A stretch of 64,000 nucleotides of DNA from Zhengitettix transpicula (Eukaryota; Arthropoda; Insecta; Orthoptera; Tetrigidae). The stretch covers positions 22,418,001 through 22,482,000 of the forward strand of contig CM073596.1 of the NCBI GenBank assembly GCA_037074705.1. The letters are read 5' to 3'. Below, piece by piece: positions 12,301 through 26,264 of the stretch (position 1 is its first letter; each line of letters begins with the position of its first letter). Made by a program: the position numbers and the translations under genes. The notes under the pieces were generated by a model that did not search any database, was not told the DNA's origin, and saw nothing but the letters and a program-made list of their open reading frames with translations.

Positions 12301-15300
12301 TTGACAGACGTGTTGTGGTGTCTTTCTCGGGGCCCTACCGATAGCGTCCACGTGGCAAATGCGCCCATGGATCGATGCTCCTGCGGGGGCGTGGACTCAA
12401 CGACCAGCTCATTGTTACGAGCTCGTGAAGCGCTGCCGGGGAGAAATCACGTCCCATCTCACTCTCTGCCTCGTGTGCCCCTGTTCCCGGCTCTCACCTT
12501 GTATCAATGGATGTAGTATCGTCTTTCCAGTGGGAATGATTACCCTGAATTTCATACTTTAAAATTACGGTACAGAAACAAAACATATAAGTTTATATGA
12601 AATATGAACAATTCGCATAACATTGGAGAACGTAAAGAACTGGTAAAATATTAAATTCTTTAGAGAAGGAATAAAACACTCCTCAGACTCAAATACATCG
12701 TTACGGCGTTCACAAAGAGAACTACTACTGCAATTCACTGTGGAAGGTCAGTCAACGATTGAAGCTGCTCACGTGTACCGCGGGTAAGTATCAGCCCCCC
12801 TCGTCCAACAATACATCCGTTTAATCGATAACTAAAAATCGAATAATATATCTTCTTTAATTAAATATAGCGGTAATCAAAGTAATCGACCAAAGTTTAA
12901 ACTTCCTGTTAACGATCAGTGATGTATTTACTGTTCTAAGCGTCGGTTTTCGAACTTCACTTTCAACACAAACACTTCTTTAAAATCTCTTTTTTTACTC
13001 TTTCATCTAACATGAACATGTTTTGCTGGAGGGTCAATTAGTATAAAACGTGGTCTTCACTAATAATGCGTCACGATAGTAGATTTAGGTGAATTTCTGT
13101 AGTCAGAGACAATCTTACTGGGCGTTATACAGAAACACAATAAAATTCATTCATGACCAAATGCTTCAGGCTTCGCTTAAAACGAACTAGGTTTCAGCTT
13201 TGATTTGCACTCTAAATGCATGATATCTGTTCTTGTTGCACGTTCATCAGTTCCATAAAATATTTTAATAAATATTCGATTATTAGTTATCTCATTCTAA
13301 TTACAAAGTAATTAATATTATTATTCTACGCAAGTTTCAATTCATTACTAGGAATGTGCATTGTCCGTCGTAGCAAGGGGAGCGTTAATCTAACTTCCAC
13401 GTCATTCCGATTTATGCTTCCCGTGGATTCCATAAATCATTCAGGATGGAGATCCTGCTGCTGCCTTCGCAGGTGGTAACGATTTTCGATGTCACGTGTT
13501 CCATAAGTGTGAACGAGGAAGACTGTTGATACATTTTTACTGCTGAGGAGCGACATAAATTTGAGTAGTTCCCCTTCGCCAGGAGCCTCTGAATTGTGAA
13601 AGAGCTAATCGTATTGAGACATTTTCCCTACCTTTTCAGATAATTAGAAATATATGAACAAATATAAATGAGAACGTGAATTCGTCATACTATGAAATAC
13701 TATGAAATAAATATGAATATATCAATAATTATTGTGCTCGCTAATGAGTGGAAAATTATTATTATATTTTCATCATAGTTAGTGATTTTTCTTGCTTGAT
13801 TTACATATTACGATAATTTAACCGAATTTTTGACAATTCTATTAACTGTTGTATAGCGTTATTTTTTAAGTATTATTTTAACTTACATGTAATGGAACAG
13901 TATGAAATTTCCTAAAATAAAGATAAGGAAATTATAAATAGCCTAATCTGATGGAATACTATTTCAGTTGTGAAGTATATATATATCACTGACTTAAAAG
14001 ACTAGTATTCCATGATTTGTGTGGAATTTAGTGACTTTTGTTGGTAAGTCGTCATAAGGAAAATACAACGCTTGTTAAACTACGCAGAACGAGAAACAGA
14101 AGAGGGGGAGGGACGTAGTGGCTTTGTAAACGCTAAGGGTACATGCGAAAACAATAAAAGAAGCTGAGAGCGAGGGATAAGAACAAAGGACATCGAGAGC
14201 GAGAGAGCGAGACATATATATTTCGTAGTCTTGTGGGGAAAAAGCCGTATTGACCGAGGTGCCAGAGTTCACAGCCCAATTTCCTTCAACCTCGTCACCT
14301 ACCCTCAATCTGCGACAAGGCAATATGTACTCCAGCCTACGCATGTAATTTCATTTCTGCTACACTGTCGACGTCCCGACGTTAGATGTCAACACTGAGG
14401 TTGGGAAAGAGTCATGAATATATCAGTAATATTCTCGTACTCGTAAGGTGTTCTAACTTTATGCACATTGACAATATTAAAAAAATAGGCACAACAATGT
14501 ATATATTTTAAAATTAGATTATGTTAATAGACTATGTACCAAAACCCAAAATAAAGAAATCGTTCCTATTTATTGATATTATTAGTTCTGAATATCACAA
14601 TTTTTAGGTAAATAATAGTGTCTTTAAAACTACTTATAATGAAGCAAATTATAAAAATATAGTGTAAGTTTTGGAAACTTTAATATATTATATATTTATT
14701 TGTCACTAATTGAATAAGTTCAGTAACGCTTTCAGTTGATGTGTTAGATAGATTCTTGACCTAATTCAACTCTGAAACAAGTGACAAAATCATTCAATAA
14801 ATGTATTATCCAATTAAGTAAACAATCCGTCAGGTGATGTTTCATGCTCCTTATTATTTATATGGTGCTCGTCTATTACCAAAAAAAAGTACATATCCTT
14901 TTAGAATGTTCCTGTCGTAACGTGGCATTGAAACTTTTAGTATTTCCCACTGCTGCTACCATCGTTTCAAATAGGGTGTTTTTTTAAAAATTCCCTTCTT
15001 TGACTCTTGGATCAGACATCAGCACGAAAGAGCATTTTTATAAGGATTTTCTTCAGCTGAACACAGTCTTATTATCCCAGCTAACTATTGTTGGACAGAG
15101 TAGAAAAAAATTTCACATTCTAAGGATATTACTTTCTAAGTAATCCAGAATGAGGTTTGATTTAAAGACATATTAAAGCAAAACTGAACGGGAAATAATC
15201 CGTCATGCTTCATATTCTCGTAAGAAATAGTTCATTTTTTAAAACTAGTGTAAGCATGTGTTCTTTAAAATGTTTCGGTCTATGTAGTTCTGATATAAAG

Positions 15301-18300
15301 AAAATATTTTTCTAAAATATCTCTCGGTGTGACGTCTGCATCGTAACGAGGAACTGTTGCGAATCAAACCTGCTGATAACAGCAGCAGATGTCGTAAAGT
15401 TTGCAAGATAGGCTCCCTCCTCGGAAATAACAGTAAACGTGGAGCTGAGTGAGAACGGATCCCCGGGCGGAATATTTATCCTGAACCGACGGCCGCTACC
15501 CTCTGTTTGTGCGAGGGGTAGAGAGACGGGGGGTAGTGCACCTACAAGAAGCTTGTCATAACATACTTCCCGAGGTAGGCGAGTTTATTCATGGGCAAAT
15601 GTAACCCTTGGGTGCAGCAGCTTCACTTTAAAGTTCCACGTTGGCGATCGCCACGAATACCTCGCCTGTGGTCTTCTATGAGTTCTTCAATAAAATATAA
15701 GTTTAGACAATTATTTTCAATGCTTCAAGTGTGAATATAAATGGTTACATACATTAAGGGAAAAAATTTTTCAACTGTGTGATTTGGAAGTGAATTAAAT
15801 GAAACCTGACTTTTGAATCAGTGAAAACTACGCATCAGTTGAGAACAAAGCTGGAAAGTCCTAAATCATTAAAGGCAATTACATAACTGGCTCAGCCCAC
15901 TTACAGTGAATGCAAATGACATCTGCGACACTCGGGACAACGAGTTTGTATAAATAAAAATTGTTGATTGGTTAACTTTGTTTAACTTTTAATTACATCA
16001 TTTCCAACATTACCTTTTAGTACACTTTTTAACAGACTTTTCGATTGAGTATCAAGTCAAGTATTCTTTCATTTTTGGATCAATGACCATTCAACGGCCT
16101 CTTAAAGCGTAAATAGCCTTTTTAAATCCAAAAGTAATGTGAAAGATTAAATTTCTGTTTTAATTAAAATTCTGATTGTCTAAATCAATATTGAATTATT
16201 TTCAAATCAAATATGCAAATAGTACGATACTTTAAATTGGCACAATATCAATCGATTGGTTTTGAATATTAAAAGAGTGATATTTAATTGAAAATTATAT
16301 TTACAGTCAATAAAGTATTTAATTGAATTAAATTAACATATGTTAAGAGTCCATTAATTTATAATTGAGGATTATAATTATTTGCTTATAATTATAAAAT
16401 ATATTACAATACAAAGTAAATATTTTTATAGAATTACTTTTTATGGTATTGAAAAACTTGTTTACAAAAAAATATAATTAAGTCTAGCATTGTTGTTTTT
16501 TGTATTAATTTTATATTTCTGAATGAATGTGTCTCATTTTATATTAATTACAGATTTTTCAGATTTTATATATAACGTTACAGAAACTAACCAATATTCA
16601 TAGTTTCATTCTTTGACAATAATTTCAAAATTGGACCAATAAAAAGTATAATCTGTATCTAAATCATGTTTAATCATAATTTTACATTTTTACGATGCAT
16701 ATTTAATATAATTGATGTTTTTTAATGCTTATATTATTTATCGTCCTACATAGCAAATTTAACAACCTTTTCAGTTGATTTTATGCACTATATTATGCAA
16801 TAAATTTTTATCAACATAGTCTTTTAAATTTTTAATATAAGAAGGCAAGATTTATTAATATTAATATCTATTTGTTTAAAATATAAGAATGAGATTGTAA
16901 TTTTGTAGTTTAAAATGTAAATTTCTCTTTAATATACTCAGAAATGAATAGAGAGGAAAATTTTGAGTTAATTTTTAGCACTTATTGAGGTTTCTCTCTC
17001 AAAGTAGAAAGATATAGTTGACGATTGCCATCACGAAAAATGTCGAAAGAAATGTTTTCTTATTCCTGATGTACAATAATAGGCCATGTGAATAAAATAC
17101 CTCCTGTAGTTCTTCAGAATGAAGAATTTTTTTTATTATACGTGTGTATATAATCATAAAAATATAGCTAATTCCATATGACGAACAAATATATATGTGA
17201 ATATTGCCAAACATATTTCTACCTCATAGCGATATGGGAAGCAAATGAGAATGTAATCATTGGTTTTGTGTGGATGTGTAACACCAAACACTTTGTGATT
17301 GTCGCCGCCACGACCGTGGCTTTTACGCTAATGCGACGCAAAACATCAGCTCGGATCAGCGGATTCCAATGTACAAATTTCAGGCACAACAGCTACGGTA
17401 ATGGAGTGCAGCCGAGATGAGGGGAATGACGCAGGTCAATGGCCCGAAATGATACGGAATCGATAGGGCTGATTTGGACGTTTCTTGTAACTTCCGTTGA
17501 AAAGTAACAATTACATGCCTCCAGATCATTAAACAATTACAAATATTCCAAGTAACTTAGTCTTCTCTTGTACTAGATTCCTATCATTCTGTGTTTATAC
17601 GGTCTGCCACCAAGGTATATTATCATACTAATACACTGTCCAAAGAGAGGTAAAGTTCATCGTGGATCTGTATGCAATGTGTAGCTACGATAAACATTCT
17701 AAGTGTAGTCCATGCTGAACGACCCAAAATATGAAGAGAGAAACTCTCTCAATATTTTCTAAATGGCAATTTTCAAAATTTAATTCTGTAATAACTACTT
17801 TTTAGTCTTTCCGATATTAATAGTTTTAAATTAAATTTGCAGCTCAAATGTTAGGAGAATGTTGTGCACGTATTTACTTTAATTTTGTCTCCATTTGGTT
17901 AATAGAATATTTTAAGTTAATAATTACAATTTCCCACTATGTTAACTTGCTATATGTGGACCATATTTTATTAATAAATAAATATTCAAAAATAATTTAT
18001 TTATATTTTATTGGACTCTTTCATTACCTCTACAATTCATTTTCATGACATTAAATACGAATTATGGTAGCCTATAAACTGTGCCTCAAGGTAAAAATTT
18101 AACTTTCGTCCACATTTTTAATTCCCAATGGGTAAAACTGTCGAGGATGTTTATATATATAGTATGCATATAACTTTTTTACAAAGTTCCAAGTCGTCTG
18201 AACAAAATTCATTACGTAATGGCTCTAGGGCACTCGCCGCAACTTCTTTGACTTCTTGACACAGAACTGCTCGATACTGCTCGAAAGACGCCAACCTTTA

Positions 18301-21300
18301 CAACGACTAAAGTTAATACTTAGAAATTAAATTCAGGATATTATTTTATCGAAATATTATTATAAATTAAATTTTAACTCAGAACTTTAATAGTTTGTTT
18401 AGAAAGAAATTATCGGACTATAAAAACAAATATAATCATATAATATTCTATTTCATTAAATTAAATTATAGTCCATAAAAAGCTTAAAAATACGATAAAT
18501 AATTTCTATCATAAATAAAATTGTCAAAATATATCATTTATCCCTAACTAATAATCATTTAAAATTCTTTAAATTATTATAATTAGATAAATATGATTCA
18601 TGTATCACCATAAATGTATTTAAAGTAAATACAAGCGCTTTATTTCTCCAAAATTTTATTTAAATTAAATCCATGATATTCAAATAATCCTGTACAGGAG
18701 AACATTTATGTCATATGTTGGAGAATTTGCACCCAGTAAGCATACAATCGAAGTCGCTGGTGTAGGCTACTTACTACCACGTTGTGATGACGAACGACAA
18801 ACCATACCGACAACAATTTGCTACGGATTTTTACTGAGAACATGGCAAGACATTGAATACAGACTCGATATTCCTCGTGCTACAAATGCTTCACATGTAG
18901 AAGTGTACTGATGCTTTTTAAATAAATTCTTAGAGTTTTTCTTGTATATGGTACAATTTCATTATTATATATACTTCAGTTTATTTTCTAGGCCTTTGAA
19001 ATGTGGGTGATTTGAAAAGTACACGCTGTATATCACCTCTTTGATAAGCTAGAATTTCAAATTGAAGAAATATGTTTTTTTATAACTGGAAACGAATAAT
19101 AGAATATTTACGTAAGATTACGTTTCCGTGACTAGATATTCTTATGTAACTACTATATGTTTTAAAATTAACACGATAGTTTTGTTAAATGATAATTCAA
19201 TTAAATAATACCATAATCTCTTAAAAACTGGTTCCATGAAACAAAATAGACTGAAAAAATATTAAGCAAAGAATTAAGCGAAAAGAATACGTTAATTTAG
19301 ACAAGGACATATTAAATTCCATCAGGATTAATAAGCTGTGTGCTAGAAATTACGGAAAATGAAAATATTAAAGGAAGTCGGCGATGAAATATATTAGGGT
19401 AATTCTGGAATATTATTCAGAGAAGTTTGGCTTCAAAGATTGTACCTGAATACTAACACACATCCATTAATGGAACATTTTTTAAATAGATTGACACTTT
19501 TTTCAATATACACCTAATTATATGAATTCATCAATTGAATAGTAGGAGTAAGTAATTAAATAAACTATAATAGTTTTATGAAATCCAGAAATTCATTAAA
19601 AATATTAATTGTATTTTATTCTCGAACTCATTTCTGAAAACTATTTAATTTCATCACACGCGTTTTAATTTTTTAATTAAAATTGTTTACTACTGAATAT
19701 ATTGTGAATAGAAGACTTTGACTTAGTTTTTTACAAGCCGAATAAAAGATTGCTATGTTATTATTTGTAATAATAAAAAAGTACTCTGTTGTATGTTGTA
19801 GATGAAACTTGGCACGTGATTCTAACAACATGTTTTGATTAAATTTGTTTAAGAATAAATTATTTATTCTTTCCCCATAAAATTACAGCAATCTTTCAAC
19901 GGAGAGTGAAAGTTTTTGCAAATGAAAATAAATCCAAATTTAACATTATTGTAACAGAAAATTATTTAGCTGAGATTAATTTATATGTGATGTATAAATA
20001 GAATACAAATACAATTCAAGGCTTTATGAACATTGAACTTCACTTGATACGTTTTTGTGACTCTAAATCTACAGGAAGATGAATTTTTTTAACTGTAAAG
20101 ATAAAATGGATCGCATAAAAAACTAACTTAAAGTTTATATTAAGTTTGAAAGTCACGTAAAATAAAGCCTATGTGTAACATATTTATTAAAAATATTTAT
20201 TATTTACGTATTGGTTTCCAAGAAAACTTTCTGAATATTATTTTGTTCAGCGTTTCTTTTACAGAAGAGTAAAGATGGTGGAAGCTAGTGTATTCAAAAT
20301 TGAAAATGTTAGAAGTTCTTGCTGCTAGAATACTTCTTAAATTACACCCTCCAATTGAGGAATTGTTCAGCTTTAAAACACAACACCATTTGGATTCAAA
20401 ACTTACTTAATTCTCTTGCGACAAGACACCGACACAGAAAACCGCAGGGTTCAGAGCTAAATCCAACTTCCTTCTGTGGAACTTTTATATCGTGCACCCT
20501 TTTTCTAAAATTTCTCATGACACATTTAATGAGATTACAGTTCCGTGTGCCCGACTTTGGTTTGCGGAAGTTTTTCTTTTTCTTTTATTCAGACTCCGGG
20601 TAAAGTACGACGTTGCTCATTAGTGTATTCAAGATGGAACTGCTGAACGATCACCACGTTTTTAAATGTGAATAAATACTTCGTCAAGCAACTCCTCATA
20701 GGCACGATTATAAAATAAATCTTAATTTTTTCCGACAGAAATAATCATAGAACATAATAGAATCAAAATTAATTTAATAGGACTTTTTGTAATAATTATA
20801 AACGTATTATAAGCATGGTTATGTTTTAGATAGAGAAAAGATTATCTGGTTACTTTAATCCCTAAGAGTAAATAACTATTTAACGATATCCAGCTTAGAT
20901 TATTCCTTTAAAATTAGTAAGCTACTTCAATAAAATGTCTCATGAATACGTAATCCCCACTATAAATTGTAAAATTTAAAGACTTGAGTTTTATACAGTC
21001 CATAATATAGCAGCATCTAGATATTCTCAGGAAAGGACATCACTTCAAAGATTTTACAAGGATATTCCATCTTCTGGATTTCTTCAGCAAAGCAGAGAAA
21101 CTCGTGGCCACCCCAAGTCGTTAACTATTAAGTACCAGAATGTGACATTCATATCTGATCGAAGGGTAGCAGTACATAAATAGTCAAGTTTTCAAAAATT
21201 TACCGGATGCACTCTCTTGCTTTGGGTAATGGTGCCAGCTCGTGTCCCCTGCAATATTCAACAACCCCGTCCTGCAATGCGCGAAGTCCGCATTCACGAG

Positions 21301-24300
21301 ATAAATAATACAGACATCGTATCTGTGGCCATTGCTCAGGGTGAAGGTATTGCCTGCACAGAAGATGTCGTCTAAGCAGAAAAAATAGAAATAACGGCGG
21401 CGTGGCATAAACAGAATGTTTGTCTCTAAAATTATGATTCTTGTTGATTCTGGCGATGTACCAAAACTGTCCAATCTTATCTTAAAATATAGTCTTTTAA
21501 GGAGGTGCTGCAGTCAGTACTCGATTAAATTATTAAATGAGTCCTAATTTTTCTACCATTGTTACTATTGTGTATTCTTTCTTTTTACATGATTAAGTAC
21601 TTGTCAGGAAAATTTAGAACTATCTTCAGCTTCCTCTTTTAAAATCCAATATTTTCTTTTTCAAAAAATCGGGTAATTTCTCCTTCTTCTCTCATATTTC
21701 AATGTCATGCAGCAAGCAGCTTTATCTCAGCATGTGGCCACTCTAGTTCTCTACTTTACTGCGAAGAACTGTTCTCAAAGTAGAACACTCTTTATAAATC
21801 ATCGCTCTATATGAGCGCTTTATTTGTCGCCCCGTTTTTTCATCCTTCTTGATCGTCACATTTCAATACTAGTTGCCTCGAAATTGTCAGAATACTATTA
21901 TATCTTTGCCAATTATTCCTTTACGAGGAAAAAATATTATGCATCACACATAAAATTTTCTCAACTCTATTGTGATAATATTTCCTGGTTTCCATTGCTG
22001 CGTATAGCACCATTAAAAAATTGAAGTCAGAAAATAAGGTCAATCCTAGCAGAATGCTTTTGCTCCTTTTTGTTGTTGCGTTGTAGCGTCCATATTATGT
22101 ATTATTGATTTCACAAATATCATGAACCTTTCACTTTTTCTAGTGCATTAAACGATTTGAGTATTTGATGATCAGTACATTCTTGTCGAGAATATTCATC
22201 GTACTTGGTACTTTGATTCGGCAAGAATTCAAGGATGTTGATAGGCTTACATAGAAATGTATGTTATGACCCGCATTACTCTCGAAACCTGTATTATGGA
22301 GATACGTTCAAATTTTGTAATAGTTAGGCTTTCTGCAAAACACGCAACGAATTCAATATTAATAATTATTTATGATGACGTAATAATTGTTTATCTAATT
22401 TATAATTTTCTGAGAAATATCTCAATAACGTGCTGAGGGAATTGGTGATGAATCGCAGATCTCGCGTTAATAATGGGGAATTGTTGTGGCATGAGCGGGA
22501 GCGTGTGTGTACGATTAACCCGCAAGCACGATCCTGCGTTATTATTATTACGAACCAAGTCCGTTTCCAAGGGACCTGCACTTTCCGAATTGCCACCACT
22601 ACGCCAAATGAGAGGATTGCAGTTCGCCATTCTCTCGGGACAATCCTCACTTTCTCTCAGGAGACGATACATAGACTTCGCTTCCGGGTAAAAAAAAACT
22701 GTCACGAAAGAAAAATAATTATTCTGGTTTCCCCTACCCTTCATTCTAGTAATTACTTAATCGAGCAAAGAAGGAAGCCCCGTCGCTACTTCAGCAGTTT
22801 CTACTGGACAGAAATGGTCAATATAGTCGTATCCATGATCCTCATCAAAGACCTTCGACACATTCTGTTCACTATAACTTTTATATGTGCATCACAGGAT
22901 CGGATGCGCGCTCAGTTAACGTTTCACTATCTTACAAGATCAAAAATATTGAAATTTATTTAAAAATATGGATTTTATTCAGAAATAAATATGTCCGGAT
23001 ACTCTGCTGCGATATGTAAAATGAGAGTTGTGAAGATAAATTATACCTTGGCAGGATGTAAACGCCATTCTAGGAGAAGAAGAACTGGTAAACCGAAATT
23101 AGAACTGCAAATCAGACAATTAAACACCCTAAAATATAAAATCTAGAGTTTCAAATAATCTCATAGCTTATTCCGAGTACCGAAAAATAAACTCTCAAAA
23201 TATTATATTGTGAATCAGCCATATCGTCCAGTCCAACGTCGCCAAAATAAATTCGAATTTCATCATTAAATTGATAAATGTTAAACGTAATCGTCTGCTA
23301 TGTTGGCTTGCCAATTGTTTAATAAACTAGTTTTGAGCAGGGTTAAATATTTTCTGTAAATACTTAAAGTTTCTATGAGCCTTATTCGAGACAAAACAAA
23401 CGATTCGTAAAATTTTACAGTAAACGAATAATTCAAATTATTGAATAGTCTGAGGATTTCTATCGAACAGCGTATATTGAAGACGATATTTGATTTTATG
23501 ACAAATTCTCTAATTGTAGATCATTAAATGGTTCCGGCTCAAAATGAAAAACGTAGATCAGACATTCGTAGAAAAGTATTTCGAGTATTTTATTATATCT
23601 AATGCAGGGAAGGAGTAAAAGTACGAATAAGGGTTTGCCAAAACAGAACGTAAAAAACAGGAGTTTTATTTTATAATAAGTTTTCCAATAAAAACAACAA
23701 CTGGAAGAAATGGAAGGTGAGTAGGAAAAAGGGTCGTAGATGTGAACCAAGAGAGATCCATCGTTACTGTCATACTTCAGGGGAATGGACGTAGACTTAC
23801 TCAATTTAGCCTAGCCCTAGAAGGATGAGGGGGACGCGTGTGAGTGTCAGACGACAAAAGCCATCGGATTTTCCTGACTGTACCAGGTTAAGGATCGTTT
23901 TCAATGATTTGTTACCAATTTGAAAAAAGCGATTGCTCGTTCCTTCTCTACCAGTTCTCCTTTTAATTACTGAATCCCGACTCTGGCCAATAATCTCATT
24001 ATAGATGGCAGGTTAAGTTGTGAAAGAAAGGGCGAAAGGAGAGGACAGGCCGGCGACTGTTAATTTAAGTTTTAACGAGTTGGTGAGGGAGATATTGCGA
24101 CCGGGCGCCGATAGAAGGGCTGTCGTGTTGACAGATCGGGCGGCGCTGCGGCTGACGGCAAAAGCCCGCCTTTGACAGCAGATTTGTTACAACACAAACA
24201 CCGCCACCAGCCCGCACCGTCTTCCATTCAAATAACAGTGGAAGCTCGTGACCCAACCCAAATGTTTCTATTATTCGCCAAATACTTGTTTGCATTGCCT

Positions 24301-24752
24301 CTCGTTTTGCTCTGTCCTCACATACGGGCCCACGACTCTTTTATTTCAGGTGAATTTTTCCGTCTCATACCCAATTCGGTTCAGCGTTACTACAGACTTC
24401 GACCGACCTGTTTTCGTCGCATTTATGCTCTAAGAGGTGAGCGACACGAACCGTATTCATCGAGCACTGAACGTTGAGGATACGGAGACGCCAGCCAGTG
24501 ATATTAGTTCTTGACATGACAGAGTGTCACCCGGGATTTACTTCTAAAACTACCACAGCCACTTCCACGGAAATAAAGCAGAGAAATAAATAAGACACAT
24601 GAGCAGTAGTTTATTGGTACACAACGTCTTCGAAGGACAAATAAATATGAATTGCATAGTACCTGGGAGAATGAAGATTCATCATATTGACAATTTTAAT
24701 CATGGATACTGGCAAAGTTGCATTTCTTCGTTAGACAATATAAATAATAATA
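9301..24752. other. Long exon-poor region with GC-balanced islands
   Basis: No gene can be supported over about 15 kb. Islands of near-balanced base composition interrupt the AT-rich background at about 12280-12520, 13370-13570, 15390-15680, 17270-17480, 20400-20640, 21200-21380, 22430-22740 and 24000-24490. They could be cis-regulatory elements, unrecognised exons or old repeats; single-sequence inspection cannot decide. The 22430-22963 stretch has the longest open frame of the window (177 codons, plus) but overlaps open frames in other frames and shows no domain. Confidence 0.45.
21215..21380 (-). other. Possible orphan exon (unrecognised)
   Basis: On the minus strand this GC-balanced stretch begins after a TTAG that could be an acceptor and ends CATCCG|GTAAAT, a usable donor. 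Two minus-strand frames are open through it (one reading ...RECGLRALQDGVVEYCRG..., one ...NIAGDTSWHHYPKQESAS...), and one plus frame is open too. I do not recognise a family in any frame. It is either an exon of an unknown gene or a noncoding element free of stops by composition. Confidence 0.2.
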
Positions 24753-25690
24753 CTAGGGCATGCCAATAAGTACTTACAAAATATAGAATATGGCCCGTGA
24801 ATAGAGTTACCACTTTTCAAATTTTCAGCCATATCAGCAAATAGTTCATATTGTTTTGAAACAATGGTAAAAAAACAGGTTTCAGACAGACATAAAATAA
24901 TTCCACGTAGAACGCTTAAAGAAAAAGATTAAATTCATGGCACATCTTCCTCAGAAACCGCTTTTAATTCTGTGAATAAGGTTAAACAACGTAGGACATC
25001 CGCAAATAATGAACATATTTTAGGTCATCCACTGAAGGAGACTACGCCACAAATGATCAAGCATGACAAAGTACGTCTCAAAAGATATCCCTTAGATGGT
25101 TGCCACGTTTCCGCACTGTATTTTCGATTCAGTGTCTCGATGAGACGCTTTATCGTTGTAATTATGGTTTTCTACGTCACTAGACAACTGTTGATAAACC
25201 ATGGATCCACCATTACATTGCCAAAGTCAAAAAAGTGTATTTCTACAGACGAATCGTCTCCGAAAATGGCAAAGTCGTAAAAAAACACTATTTTTCTGTA
25301 TCATCACAACCAATTATTTAAAAAAATAACTAAAAACAAATTTATTACTTGAGCCAAGAAATAAAAAAGAAACAGTTCACATTTGGTCAAGAAGAAAATG
25401 ACGTTCCATCAATGCACGGGAGAGAATAAGACACATGTGCAATTTATATTGCTGAATTCAAGCGGGAACTTTTTCGCTTTCGAAAAAATAGTTCGCTGGA
25501 TAATAATTTACATCTAATGAGGAGATCATTGCTTGAACAAACACCTATTACGAGGTGTTTTCTAAAACATAGAACGGTTCTAAAAAGTTTTATTAATGCT
25601 GAAAGGAGAATATGTTGAGTTATTCAAGTGGTTAAACAAAAAGTAATGAGTTTTACTCTTGTTTAGTAAGTACTTATTGGCCCACCACAG
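24753..25690 (+). mobile_element. mariner-like DNA transposon, decayed
   Basis: The ends are inverted repeats of 25 bases with 20 matches, the inner 16 bases (GCCAATAAGTACTTAC) being identical. Both ends abut TA (24751-24752 and 25691-25692), the target duplicated by Tc1/mariner elements. Between them the plus strand keeps transposase-like scraps broken by stops and frameshifts, including TDESSPKMAK (about 25240-25270), comparable to the GESAPKKAK stretch of mariner transposases, and a WIHHY-like stretch just before it. At 938 bp it is shorter than a full mariner (about 1.3 kb), so it is internally deleted and non-autonomous. Confidence 0.75.
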
Positions 25691-25692
25691 TA

Positions 25693-26233
25693 ATAAAAGT
25701 AAGAATAAAATAAGCAAGGGAACACGCGGTAAAACAATCTCTGGCTGTGCAAATACGTTAACGTTAGTTGTGATTCTTTGTTATTACAAAATTTCATTCC
25801 GACCCATATAATTCAGAGTAATTGCTTTTCCTGAGGACAGCTTTATCGACTTACGGCACGAATGTGACTTCCAGCAGCTAAGGTGACGTTTCTCTGAGGG
25901 GAAATAAAAATAGGGCGTCCAATTTCCTCGCTGGAAAGTTTGTGGAGACGAGCGCTAGAATCCGCACGTGGTGAATATTCCGAGCCCATTACCGCGGGTG
26001 ATAAATGGAGTTTATCTCGTTCATTAGCTACAGATGACGCCGTTGGGGGTCCGCAGGAAGCAATCAACTCTTGCCCTTAGTCGGCATCGGAAAAGTTTTA
26101 CACACCTTCCCACCTGCTAAACATGGTGACAACCTTTTCCTAATTTAAGTATTGTAGGAATGTTGCACGTGTTAATCGTTTAAATTCATTTCTTTTACCA
26201 TTCATCTTTAAAGCACAGAATTTATCATAATAA
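25693..26233. other. Noncoding; GC-balanced island
   Basis: About 25840-26100 is GC-balanced, including homeodomain-like TAAT/ATTA cores and CGGGTGATAAATGG. It could be a regulatory element; no coding frame is convincing. Confidence 0.35.
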
Positions 26234-26264
26234 AATAGACCATCAGCAATGCTGTTGGTCTATT
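26234..26264. repeat. Short near-perfect hairpin
   Basis: A 15-base arm (AATAGACCATCAGCA) is followed after one base by its near-perfect reverse complement (TGCTGTTGGTCTATT), with one mismatch. It could be a transposon scar or a structural element. Nothing around it indicates a microRNA precursor of normal loop size. Confidence 0.7.

Noticed and set aside
22430..22963. Longest open frame (177 codons, plus)
   Set aside because: Overlapping frames on both strands are open too, there are no splice context or domains, and residue composition is that of random AT/GC mix. Kept only as part of a GC-balanced island.
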